A DNA stretch of 64,000 nt from Planococcus citreus. Its GTDB lineage: Bacteria > Bacillota > Bacilli > Bacillales_A > Planococcaceae. A program made the translations under genes and the position numbers. The notes beneath the pieces are model-generated. The model made no database searches, was not told the origin of the DNA, and saw only the letters and a program-made list of their open reading frames with translations. Where the stretch lies: the NCBI RefSeq assembly GCF_003664125.1, contig NZ_RCCP01000003.1:310001-374000 (forward strand). The letters run 5' to 3'. Positions 50,641 through 58,171 of the stretch are shown here, piece by piece (within the stretch, counting starts at the first letter, position 1; every line of letters begins with the position of its first letter).

Positions 50641-51417
50641 TCAATCGTCGAGAAAGTTTTCAGCGATGCCGAGGAACAGGCGGGGCTGTTCGACGTTCGG
50701 CGCATGGCCCGAACGCTTGAATTCCATAAAACTTGCTTGCGGAATGAGCTGGGCGGTCTCGCGTCCTCTATCAGGCGGGTTCAATTCGTCATAGCGCCCG
50801 CTGATGACTAAGGTTTCTGCGGTGATGCCAGTAATTTCGGGACGCAAATCGAAACGTTCTAGGGCGTTCGACGCGATGCCTTGCTGCTCCAAGGTCAGTT
50901 GGGGGCTGTCCTGGGCCGTTTTTTCCTGCCATTTCTTGACCGCCGTCAAACGGTGGAACATATAGGCTTGTGCTTGATCCAGCTTGTCGTGGATAGATAA
51001 GCCGTTGAAATCTTCTGCATGGCGTTCGAACAATTCGGCCATGGAAGATTGCTCGCCGTAGGATTTGGTGGCGACCAATAATAATTTGCGCACACGTTCC
51101 GGACGTCTCGCCGCTAATCCTTGTGCGATATAACTGCCCATGGATACTCCGATGACATCGACTGATTCCAGCCCCAGATGGTCCAGTAAAGCGGCGGCAT
51201 CTTCAATATGGTTGTCGAGTGTATAGGAATCGGGTTTTGCCGAGTGGCCATGGCCTCTCGAATCCAATGCGATGATGCGGCGCTTCGTGCGGAAAAAGCC
51301 GATCTCGCGGTAAAACATGGCGGAGCTGCTGGTCAATCCATGAAACAGGAGAAGCGGCTGGCCGCTTCCAATATCTTCGTAATATAGGCTAATATCGTTT
51401 TGGGTGAATATAGGCAT
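50641..51417 (-). CDS. Alpha/beta hydrolase
   Basis: Cytoplasmic hydrolase of 258 residues with the canonical fold: oxyanion region LLFHGLT (24-30), nucleophile Ser92 in GVSMGS, the acid in SGRYDEL and the base His in SGHAPNVEQP. The sequence resembles the broad esterase and 3-oxoadipate enol-lactonase-like group, and the true substrate cannot be predicted. AGAGGAAG precedes the ATG at 51417. The gene is alone between a convergent and a same-strand neighbour. Confidence 0.82.
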   Translation of the reverse strand: MPIFTQNDISLYYEDIGSGQPLLLFHGLTSSSAMFYREIGFFRTKRRIIALDSRGHGHSAKPDSYTLDNHIEDAAALLDHLGLESVDVIGVSMGSYIAQGLAARRPERVRKLLLVATKSYGEQSSMAELFERHAEDFNGLSIHDKLDQAQAYMFHRLTAVKKWQEKTAQDSPQLTLEQQGIASNALERFDLRPEITGITAETLVISGRYDELNPPDRGRETAQLIPQASFMEFKRSGHAPNVEQPRLFLGIAENFLDD

Positions 51418-51497
51418 TGTTTTCTTCCTCTCATCTCTATGTACTGTATTACTATACCTCAATAACACAAGCGCAAACGGAAGCCCGTCTGCGCTTG

Positions 51498-52061
51498 TCA
51501 GGTTTTATCCAATTTATGCTTGCGGCTTTGCCATTTATCGATAAAGCTGAAAATGGCAGCGAGCAATAGGAACATGCTGAGTGTCGTGTACCAGGGGAAT
51601 TCCGAAATGGCTCTGCCGAAAGCGGTATACAGGATAGCTGGGGCGATCAAACCGAGTGCGGAGTAATACATATATTCTCGGCGCGTATTAGTCATCTCCA
51701 TCAAATAAAATGACAGCAGGTGAAAATGCACAAAGGGCATGACCCGCAGAATCATCACTTGGGAAACGGTTAGGTTGCGGTCAGGAAACCATTTGTCTTT
51801 CAAGGCGGCGAGTTTGGAGCGGAAGCGAGGAAATTTATTGATCATCATATATGAAATATAGCTCATCAGTGTCAATCCGATAAAAGACAGGATAGCCCCT
51901 TGGAAAAAACCGAAAAGAAACCCGCCTGCGATGCATACGGCTATGACCGGCAAGAACAATAGTGGCCGGATCAAATGAAGCATTATGAACAAAAGTGGCG
52001 CCCAAAGTCCCGCATGCCCGATGAAGTTTTCTATCGCTTGCTCGAACTCAGCCAAATCCAC
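51498..52061 (-). CDS. TVP38/TMEM64 (SNARE-associated) family membrane protein
   Basis: Protein of 187 residues with about five membrane helices, including the family block ICIAGGFLFGFFQGAILSFIG-like segment at residues 43-62 and MILRVMPFVHFHLLSFYLMEMT near 102-123. This is the DedA-like VTT domain fold; bacterial members are proposed lipid scramblases or flippases. The start is GTG at 52061, with GGGGAG close upstream. It shares no operon with the hydrolase despite being on the same strand (80-base gap). Confidence 0.82.
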   Translation of the reverse strand: MDLAEFEQAIENFIGHAGLWAPLLFIMLHLIRPLLFLPVIAVCIAGGFLFGFFQGAILSFIGLTLMSYISYMMINKFPRFRSKLAALKDKWFPDRNLTVSQVMILRVMPFVHFHLLSFYLMEMTNTRREYMYYSALGLIAPAILYTAFGRAISEFPWYTTLSMFLLLAAIFSFIDKWQSRKHKLDKT

Positions 52062-52139
52062 TGTTCTCCCCGCCTTTCAGCTTCTGTTACTAATAAGGAA
52101 GAATAAGCGAAAAGGTACTGAAAAGCAAGGATTTGTTTG

Positions 52140-52161
52140 ATACCCCCTAAGTTAGGGGTAT
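52140..52161. promoter_or_regulatory. G/C-tract palindrome, CsoR-family operator-like
   Basis: ATACCCCCTAAGTTAGGGGTAT: ATACCCC and GGGGTAT arms of seven bases around an eight-base centre. No T-run follows, so it is not a terminator. CsoR/RcnR/CstR-type repressors bind sites of the form TACCC-N-GGGTA; no such regulator is encoded in the window. Located 73 bases before the YkvI-like gene. Confidence 0.5.
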
Positions 52162-52234
52162 GAGAAATTATCTACATAAAAACATTTTTTCGACCATCCA
52201 GATCAACCACCACCAAGAAAAGGGAGAGGATTTT

Positions 52235-53317
52235 ATGAAAAGAAGCTTAAAAATAGCCAGTGCCTTCATCGGAATAGTTGTTGGCGCTGGCTTTGCGTCC
52301 GGACAAGAGATTTTGCAATATTTTACCAGTTTTGGCTATTGGGGTGCAGGCGGCGTCTTGGTCGCTACTGCATTATTCGGGTATATCGGGATGATCTTGA
52401 CGCGTCTTGGAAGCCGCATGCAAACTACTTCACATGAAGATGTCGTCTACCGTATCAGCGGGAAATGGCTAGGGAAAGTGATCGACTATACATTGATTTT
52501 GACCTTATTCGGTATTTTAGTCGTTATGATTGCGGGAGCTGGATCGATCTTTTCCCAACAATTTGATCTGGCGCCGGCATTTGGGCGCAGCATCATGATT
52601 GTCTTGGTCATCGTGACCATCATGATGAATGTCAAAAAAGTTATCACTGTCATTTCCAGCATTACGCCATTTTTGATTTTAATGGTAGTGGGCATCGCTA
52701 TTTACAGTGTCATCACGATGGACAGCAGTTTCAGCGCACTCGACCCGGTTGCGAAAGAACAGCTGTCCGCTACACCGAACTGGCTATTGTCGGCAATCAA
52801 TTACGTGTCACTCGCCATCGCGCTTGGGGCCTCGATGTCGCTCGTGATGGGCGGTGCCGAACAAGATGAGAAAGTGGCGGCACGCGGCGGTTTGATCGGC
52901 GGGCTCGGTTTCGGCGTGTTGATCCTGCTCAGCTATGTGGCGATATTCGCGAAAGTGGATGTTGTCGGGGGAGCGGATTTGCCAATGCTCGCTATCGGGG
53001 ATGATATCTCCCCAATTCTCGGAATCATCATGGCTGTTGTTATTTTTGCGATGATTTACAATACGGCTGTCAGCATGCTGCTGTCGTTCTCTGCACGGTT
53101 CACGGAAATCGGCACGAAGAAATTCCGCATTTTCGTTATCATTGCGGGATTGATCGCCTTTGCACTCAGCTTCGTCGGCTTTACAGCTTTGGTCAATTAT
53201 CTGTACCCGGCAGTCGGCTATCTCGGTTTGCTGTTGATCGGGGCCTTGATTTTGGCGGATATCCGCAAAGTCGGCAAAAACGACAAAGCCCAGCGCGAAA
53301 AGAAAGCAACAAACTAA
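52235..53317 (+). CDS. YkvI-like transporter (LeuT-fold)
   Basis: Integral membrane protein of 360 residues with about ten helices. The N-terminus SAFIGIVVGAGFASGQEILQYF carries the glycine-rich unwound helix 1 of LeuT-fold carriers, and the family is the YkvI group related to branched-chain and other amino acid carriers. Substrate unknown. AAGGGAGAGG precedes the ATG at 52235. The stop codon lies inside a 40-base direct repeat that also contains the terminator. Confidence 0.82.
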   Translation: MKRSLKIASAFIGIVVGAGFASGQEILQYFTSFGYWGAGGVLVATALFGYIGMILTRLGSRMQTTSHEDVVYRISGKWLGKVIDYTLILTLFGILVVMIAGAGSIFSQQFDLAPAFGRSIMIVLVIVTIMMNVKKVITVISSITPFLILMVVGIAIYSVITMDSSFSALDPVAKEQLSATPNWLLSAINYVSLAIALGASMSLVMGGAEQDEKVAARGGLIGGLGFGVLILLSYVAIFAKVDVVGGADLPMLAIGDDISPILGIIMAVVIFAMIYNTAVSMLLSFSARFTEIGTKKFRIFVIIAGLIAFALSFVGFTALVNYLYPAVGYLGLLLIGALILADIRKVGKNDKAQREKKATN

Positions 53318-53349
53318 GAAAAGGCCTTCTGCCACGCAGAAGGCCTTTT
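53310..53349. repeat. 40-base direct repeat, left copy
   Basis: Identical over 40 bases to 53582-53621. It covers the last codons and stop of the YkvI-like gene plus its terminator stem. Confidence 0.9.
53319..53349 (+). terminator. Intrinsic terminator of the YkvI-like gene
   Basis: AAAAGGCCTTCTG/CAGAAGGCCTTTT stem with a five-base loop. Confidence 0.9.
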
Positions 53350-53437
53350 CAGAGTGTTGAAGAAGTCTATAATCCGTTATGAATGAAAAAGGAAATCACT
53401 ATTTCTACAACCAAAAATCAATATTCTATCTGAGTAT

Positions 53438-53556
53438 GTGGAGAAGCGTTTGCTCGACTCCAGTGGATCAGCGAGACGACCGAGACCCCGCAAGCAGCGA
53501 AGCGGATGAGGAGGCTTGGGCGCGAGCCCACGGAAAGCGAGCAATAAGCTTCGGAA
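53438..53556. repeat. Stem-forming intergenic repeat, copy 2
   Basis: About 119 bases, beginning GTGGAGAAGCGTTTGCTCGAC and ending GGAAAGCGAGCAATAAGCTTC. Like the element at 5851-5971 it has complementary ends, a GGATCAG-ACGA-CGAGACCC interior and GAAGCGGATGAGGAGGC. The overlapping frame of 88 codons has no ribosome site and is rejected. Confidence 0.7.
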
Positions 53557-53581
53557 AATACGATTATTACGAGTTTCTTGT

Positions 53582-53621
53582 CAAACTAAGAAAAGGCCTT
53601 CTGCCACGCAGAAGGCCTTTT
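53582..53621. repeat. 40-base direct repeat, right copy, with a second terminator stem
   Basis: Exact duplicate of 53310-53349, 272 bases downstream. It contains a remnant of the YkvI-like gene's stop codon region and a complete AAAAGGCCTTCTG/CAGAAGGCCTTTT stem ending at 53622, so any read-through transcript is stopped again before the reductase gene. Confidence 0.9.
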
Positions 53622-53667
53622 TGGTATAGTGAAGAAAGAAAGTAGACATATATAGAGGAGGAATGGG

Positions 53668-54624
53668 ATGAAGATTTTAATTGCCGGGGCCGGCGCGATG
53701 GCGTGTTTAGCTGGAGGCAAACTGAAGGCAAGCGGGGAAGAAGTGCGCTTATACAACCGCTTGAATCAACACGTGGAAGCCATCAATAAGCAAGGCTTGC
53801 GCATCGTCGAAAAAGATAATTCGGTTACGCAAATCGAGCTGGAGATTGTACAGGAGTTGAAAGCCGATGAGCAAGTGGATATCCTGCTCGTCCTGTTGAA
53901 AGCCCAGGCCAATGAAGCGGTGCTCGGCAAACTGCGTGGGAAACTGGCTGAGGAGACGGTGATCGTCACGATGCAAAATGGCATCGGGAACGCCGAAACG
54001 ATCCAACAATTGTTTCCGATGAATACGGTCGTCTCCGGGACACTTGGCCATGGCGCGAGCGTTGAACACGATGGCACAATTCTGCATAGGGGCTGGGGCA
54101 TAAACTATTTGGGCAATGTCGAAGAAGAAGCTGCCAGCGGGAAACTCAAAGCTTTTGCCGAAAAATTGAGTACAGCGGGCATGAAAACGGAAGTGTCAGC
54201 AGACGTCAACGCCGTCATTTGGAATAAATTGTTCGTCAATGCCGCTTTCAACTCCGTAACCGCCCTCACCCGCCTGAAGAACGGCGACATCCTCAATACA
54301 CAGGAAGGGGAGGGCTTGCTGCGTGCGGTCACGGCAGAAGCGGTGCTTGTCGCCCGTGCGGAAGGGGTGGATGCAGACGCAGAAGCGGTCGCAGAGGAAT
54401 GCCTGAGAATGGGCCGGCAGGATATCGGCGGCAATAAATCATCGATGCTCATGGACATCTTGAAGAAACGCCAGACCGAAATCGAAGTCATCAATGGCGG
54501 CATTGTGAAGCTGGGGAAAAAACACGGAATCGAAACGCCCGTCAATGCCAGCCTGGCTGGGTTGATCCGCATCATCGAACAGAATTACAAGCTGCGCGTC
54601 GACGAACCGAGCGTACAAAAATAA
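53668..54624 (+). CDS. 2-dehydropantoate 2-reductase family protein
   Basis: NADPH-dependent oxidoreductase of 318 residues of the ApbA/PanE family. The nucleotide loop is GAGAMA (residues 7-12), followed by MQNGIGN, VSGTLGHGASVE and, in the C-terminal domain, NKLFVNAAFNSVTALTRLKNG with the catalytic Lys candidate, and NKSSMLMDILKKRQTEIEVINGG in blocks. The expected reaction is ketopantoate to pantoate in coenzyme A synthesis; many paralogues act on other keto acids, and no pan genes are adjacent. GAGGAGGAATGGG precedes the ATG. Confidence 0.85.
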   Translation: MKILIAGAGAMACLAGGKLKASGEEVRLYNRLNQHVEAINKQGLRIVEKDNSVTQIELEIVQELKADEQVDILLVLLKAQANEAVLGKLRGKLAEETVIVTMQNGIGNAETIQQLFPMNTVVSGTLGHGASVEHDGTILHRGWGINYLGNVEEEAASGKLKAFAEKLSTAGMKTEVSADVNAVIWNKLFVNAAFNSVTALTRLKNGDILNTQEGEGLLRAVTAEAVLVARAEGVDADAEAVAEECLRMGRQDIGGNKSSMLMDILKKRQTEIEVINGGIVKLGKKHGIETPVNASLAGLIRIIEQNYKLRVDEPSVQK

Positions 54625-54653
54625 GCCAGTTGCCGGGTTTCCGGCAACTGGCT
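54624..54653. terminator. Bidirectional hairpin terminator
   Basis: AGCCAGTTGCCGG/CCGGCAACTGGCT stem between the convergent reductase and bioY genes. Confidence 0.82.
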
Positions 54654-54660
54654 GTTCCTG

Positions 54661-55245
54661 TTAAGGCAAGTATTTCTTGATGATGGGCTGCATCCGGAAG
54701 CCGAACAGGCCGGCAAAGACAGCGAGCAGCACGTCTTTTGGAAGAGGTACCGCCATCCAAGCCCATGCCATGCCGTAAGTAAAGCCTTCCGGCGCGGCAA
54801 ACCATAATTTATAAGCGGCATACATCCAGTTGGTGCCGAACACGTAATTGATCGCTGTCGCTACAAGAGCTCCGAAGATAAATCCTTTTTTGGAAGGCAT
54901 CTTTTCTGCAATCCAACCTGCTGCAAAAGCGGTGAAGATATAAGATAGGATAAAGCCGAATGTCGGCGAGATCAATGTGTCCATGCCACCTGAAAACTTG
55001 GCGAAGACCGGGACGCCGGCAAGGCCGATTGCGGCATAGACGATCATCGCAGCAGCGCCGAGACGCTTGCCAAGCAGAATGCCGGCAAGAACTGCGAAGA
55101 AGGTCTGCAAGGTGATCGGCACGCCCCCGACGATCAGGAAAGAGGAAATATTGGCGCCGATCGCCATGAGCGCTGCGAACATGGCGATGTGAACGAGTGT
55201 TAAGGTACGCGAATGATTGCTGGATCTGGTTATTGAAGTTGTCAT
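54661..55245 (-). CDS. bioY: Biotin transporter substrate-specificity component
   Basis: Membrane protein of 194 residues that binds biotin in ECF-type uptake. Six helices are predicted; family features are FAALMAIGANISSFLIVGGVPITLQTFF, GKRLGAAAMIVYAAIGLAGVPVF and GFILSYIFTAFAAGWI (each shown in part). No EcfA or EcfT genes lie nearby, so shared modules elsewhere or solo function must serve it. GTGGAGG precedes the ATG. A well-formed promoter and a BirA-like operator stand directly upstream. Confidence 0.92.
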   Translation of the reverse strand: MTTSITRSSNHSRTLTLVHIAMFAALMAIGANISSFLIVGGVPITLQTFFAVLAGILLGKRLGAAAMIVYAAIGLAGVPVFAKFSGGMDTLISPTFGFILSYIFTAFAAGWIAEKMPSKKGFIFGALVATAINYVFGTNWMYAAYKLWFAAPEGFTYGMAWAWMAVPLPKDVLLAVFAGLFGFRMQPIIKKYLP

Positions 55246-55277
55246 GAAAATCCTCCACTTCTTATGTACTAAAACCG

Positions 55278-55306
55278 AGTATAAAGAATGAGTTATTTTA
55301 AGTCAA
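55278..55306 (-). promoter_or_regulatory. Promoter of bioY
   Basis: Minus strand: TTGACT (55301-55306), 17-base spacer, TATACT (55278-55283), 33 bases before the start codon. Confidence 0.75.
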
Positions 55307-55330
55307 CTTATTTTTATAAAAGGTTTACTT
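55300..55330 (-). promoter_or_regulatory. Probable BirA operator
   Basis: On the minus strand AAGTAAAC-N15-GTTGACTT; the arms are complementary at seven of eight positions and follow the BirA box pattern of two GTTAAC-like half-sites about 15 bases apart. The right half covers the -35 box, so binding of biotin-loaded BirA would block transcription. Confidence 0.6.
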
Positions 55331-55408
55331 AAAAAGTTCTGTGTTTCTTTTCCAATTTTCCGTATGATAAAAAGAAATGAATGAATCTTCAGGAAAGCAG
55401 GCGAGACT

Positions 55409-57019
55409 ATGACGGAGTGGTGGAAAAAAGCAGTGGTGTATCAAATTTATCCGAGAAGTTTCATGGATTCTGATGGCGACGGGATTGGTGACATCCAAGG
55501 AATCATCCGCAAGCTGGATTATCTGGCGGAGCTCGGCGTGGATGTGTTATGGCTCTCCCCTGTCTACGATTCACCGAACGATGACAATGGCTACGACATC
55601 CGCGACTACCAAAAAATCATGCAGGAGTTCGGGACGATGGATGATTTCGAACGGATGCTTGAGGGAGTTCACGAGCGCGGGATGCGCCTTGTCATGGATT
55701 TGGTCGTCAATCATACGTCTGACGAACACAATTGGTTTACGCAGCGCCCTGACTATTACATCTGGAAAGACCAGCCGAACAATTGGCGTTCTTTTTTCAG
55801 CGGGTCGGCGTGGCAATTCGATGAAGAGAGAGAGCAATACTATCTGCACCTGTTTTCCAAGAAACAGCCTGACTTGAACTGGGAGAACGAGGAACTGCGA
55901 AATGAAGTGTATAAGATGATGCGCTGGTGGCTTGATAAAGGCGTCGACGGCTTCCGCATGGACGTCATCAATATGATTTCCAAAGACCAGGATTTTCCGG
56001 ATGGCATCGATGGCGATGGCACACCCCACTTCTTCAACGGGCCGCGCGTCCATGAATTTTTGCAGGAAATGAACGAAAAAGTGCTGTCCGATTATGACAT
56101 CGTAACGGTTGGGGAAATGCCCGGCGCCGCGACGGAAGACGCGAAATTATATACGGGCCCGGATCGCCGCGAACTGAACATGATTTTCACTTTCGAACAC
56201 ATGAACCTGGACCAGGGGCCAAGCGGAAAATGGGAGCTCCAGCCGCTGCGCCTCACGGATTTGAAAGAAAACCTGGAGAAATGGCAAGTGGAGCTTTTTG
56301 AAAAAGGCTGGAACAGCTTGTATTGGAACAACCACGACCAGCCGCGCATCGTCTCGCGTTTCGGGAATGACGCGCAGTACCGCAAGCAATCGGCGAAAAT
56401 GCTCGCCACTTGCCTTCATTTCTTGCAAGGGACGCCGTATATTTACCAAGGGGAAGAGCTTGGCATGACCAATGTGGCATTTTCATCAATCGATGAGTAC
56501 CGGGATATCGAGACCTTGAATATGTATAAGGAAAAGCGCGCGCAAGGCATTCCGCACGAAGAACTCATGAAGTCAATCCACGCAAAAGGCCGTGACAATG
56601 CCAGAACGCCGATGCAGTGGGACGACTCTCTAAACGCCGGTTTTACGAAAGGCGACCCATGGATCTCAGTCAATCCCAATTATCCTGAGATCAATGCAGA
56701 AAAACGTCACGAAGCGGATTCGGTATTTGGCTATTACCAAAAATTGATCGCGTTCAGAAAAGAACTTGAAGTTATCACTAAAGGCAATTTCAAGCTATTG
56801 CATCGTGAAGACGAAGAGATTTTTGCCTATACACGACGTGCAGCGGATGAGCAATTGACGGTTTACTGCAATTTTTCCGAAACGCCGCGTGAACTGCCGT
56901 TGCCAACGGGCCAAGTGCTGATCGGAAATTACCCTCCGCAGGAAAATCAGGGCGTAATGAAGCTAAGGCCATATGAAGCTTTATGCTTTTATGAGGGCCA
57001 TCAAAAAATAGGTGAATGA
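55409..57019 (+). CDS. malL: GH13 alpha-glucosidase, probably oligo-1,6-glucosidase
   Basis: Cytoplasmic glycosidase of 536 residues, GH13 subfamily 31. Region I is DLVVNHTSDEH, region II GFRMDVINM with nucleophile Asp185, region III VGEMPG with acid Glu236, region IV WNNHDQPR with Asp310. The residue after the nucleophile is Val186, the mark of alpha-1,6-specific enzymes (isomaltase type). ATG at 55409 with a modest upstream purine stretch. It begins the maltose/isomaltose cluster, 21 bases before the kinase gene, and is a paralogue of the enzyme at 62274. Confidence 0.9.
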   Translation: MTEWWKKAVVYQIYPRSFMDSDGDGIGDIQGIIRKLDYLAELGVDVLWLSPVYDSPNDDNGYDIRDYQKIMQEFGTMDDFERMLEGVHERGMRLVMDLVVNHTSDEHNWFTQRPDYYIWKDQPNNWRSFFSGSAWQFDEEREQYYLHLFSKKQPDLNWENEELRNEVYKMMRWWLDKGVDGFRMDVINMISKDQDFPDGIDGDGTPHFFNGPRVHEFLQEMNEKVLSDYDIVTVGEMPGAATEDAKLYTGPDRRELNMIFTFEHMNLDQGPSGKWELQPLRLTDLKENLEKWQVELFEKGWNSLYWNNHDQPRIVSRFGNDAQYRKQSAKMLATCLHFLQGTPYIYQGEELGMTNVAFSSIDEYRDIETLNMYKEKRAQGIPHEELMKSIHAKGRDNARTPMQWDDSLNAGFTKGDPWISVNPNYPEINAEKRHEADSVFGYYQKLIAFRKELEVITKGNFKLLHREDEEIFAYTRRAADEQLTVYCNFSETPRELPLPTGQVLIGNYPPQENQGVMKLRPYEALCFYEGHQKIGE

Positions 57020-57040
57020 GGTTAAGGAAGGATGGGGAAA

Positions 57041-57913
57041 ATGAGTAAAGTAATTGGTGTAGACATTGGGGGAACGAAAATCCGTATGGGGGTTATTGAT
57101 GCAGAGGGACGGATACTCGCAGAGCGTCAAGTGAAAACGGAGTTTCCATTGTACCCGCATTTGGAGCGTCAAGTGCTGTTGTTTTTAGAGGAGCATCCTG
57201 ATGTGTCCGCAATCGGTATCGGAACGCACGGCTTTGTCGACCCGAAAGCAGGGCGCATCGTTTTCGCAGGCGATATGCTCCCGGGCTGGACAGGGACAGA
57301 GGTCAAAGCACCGCTGGAACAAGCGACAGAGCGATACGTGGAAGTGGAGAACGATGCCAATTGCGCGGCGCTCGCTGAAGCGAAATTCGGCGCCGCAACA
57401 GGGCTCGGGCGCGTCGTCTGCATCACGCTCGGCACGGGGCTTGGCGGCGGCATCATCTGGGATGGCAAGCTGTTGAGCGGCGGCCCGCACGGCGGGGCTG
57501 CAGAACTGGGCCATATGATCTTGTATCCGAACGGTTCACGCTGCGCTTGCGGCCGTCTTGGCTGTGCAGAGCAATACCTGTCGGGTACGGCCCTTGTACG
57601 CCGTATCAAGGAAGCGGGGCTTTCGGTGACGCCGCCCGAATTATTCGAACTGGCTGAAACAGATGCCCAAGCGCAAAAGCTGGTCATTGACTTCACCGAG
57701 GACTTGGCAATCTACATCAGCAGCTTACAGGCGATCTTCGATATGGACATGCTCATCATTGGCGGTGGTGTATCGGAATCGGCCTCTGCATGGATGGGTG
57801 AACTAAAGCGCCAATTGGGGGAAGTGCTATTGAATCCATTACCGGTGGAAGTGGCACAATTCGAAAACGATGCCGGCATGCTTGGGGCAGCGCTGCTCGT
57901 TTTGGATAAATAA
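57041..57913 (+). CDS. ROK-family sugar kinase, probably glucokinase
   Basis: ATP-dependent kinase of 290 residues, ROK type. The phosphate motif DIGGTK is at 8-13, the catalytic aspartate region is ENDANCAAL (Asp105), the sugar-binding part is ELGHMI with His158, and the zinc motif CACGRLGCAE covers 168-177. The likely job is to phosphorylate the glucose released by the neighbouring glucosidases. Start at ATG 57041 is preferred because GGAAGG sits well upstream of it; ATG 57032 touches the site. Confidence 0.88.
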   Translation: MSKVIGVDIGGTKIRMGVIDAEGRILAERQVKTEFPLYPHLERQVLLFLEEHPDVSAIGIGTHGFVDPKAGRIVFAGDMLPGWTGTEVKAPLEQATERYVEVENDANCAALAEAKFGAATGLGRVVCITLGTGLGGGIIWDGKLLSGGPHGGAAELGHMILYPNGSRCACGRLGCAEQYLSGTALVRRIKEAGLSVTPPELFELAETDAQAQKLVIDFTEDLAIYISSLQAIFDMDMLIIGGGVSESASAWMGELKRQLGEVLLNPLPVEVAQFENDAGMLGAALLVLDK

Positions 57914-57937
57914 AGATAAGAGTTCAAAGGTCCTGAA

Positions 57938-57974
57938 GCCTGTGCCATGCCCGAGTGAAAAGGCTGGCGCAGGC
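57938..57974 (+). other. Hairpin after the kinase gene
   Basis: GCCTGTGCCA/TGGCGCAGGC stem (one G-U) with a 17-base loop and no T-run. It could stabilise the 3' end of the upstream transcript or act as a weak terminator. Confidence 0.45.
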
Positions 57975-58047
57975 CGTGAAGGGTGCCGGTTGTTTATAGA
58001 TTGCCTGCACAACATAAAAACAATTGAAATATTTTAAAAATAGATTG

Positions 58048-58061
58048 TGCAAACGTTTTCA
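58048..58061. promoter_or_regulatory. LacI/CcpA-type operator 1
   Basis: TGCAAACGTTTTCA, a near palindrome centred on CG. It fits both the cre consensus and LacI-family maltose regulator sites. It lies in the probable promoter region of the importer genes; GATAAT at 58066-58071 is a candidate -10 box. Confidence 0.65.
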
Positions 58062-58089
58062 TTGTGATAATCTGTTAATAATTATTAGT

Positions 58090-58103
58090 TGGAAACGCTT
58101 ACC
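58090..58103. promoter_or_regulatory. LacI/CcpA-type operator 2
   Basis: TGGAAACGCTTACC, a weaker site (last base differs from the cre consensus), 29 bases after site 1. Confidence 0.5.
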
Positions 58104-58133
58104 AAGGAGTTTCCATTTTTTTCTGCTCTATCG

Positions 58134-58147
58134 TGCAATCGTTTGCA
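58134..58147. promoter_or_regulatory. LacI-type operator 3
   Basis: TGCAATCGTTTGCA flanked by G and C, giving a 16-base nearly perfect palindrome, 24 bases before the GTG of the binding-protein gene and so downstream of the likely transcription start. Confidence 0.6.
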
Positions 58148-58171
58148 CAACAACTCAAAGGGGGAGTTCAA

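Noticed and set aside
53379..53645. Open frame of 88 codons between the YkvI-like and reductase genes
   Set aside because: It runs through the repeat element and the duplicated terminator, has no ribosome binding site, and its composition follows the repeat.
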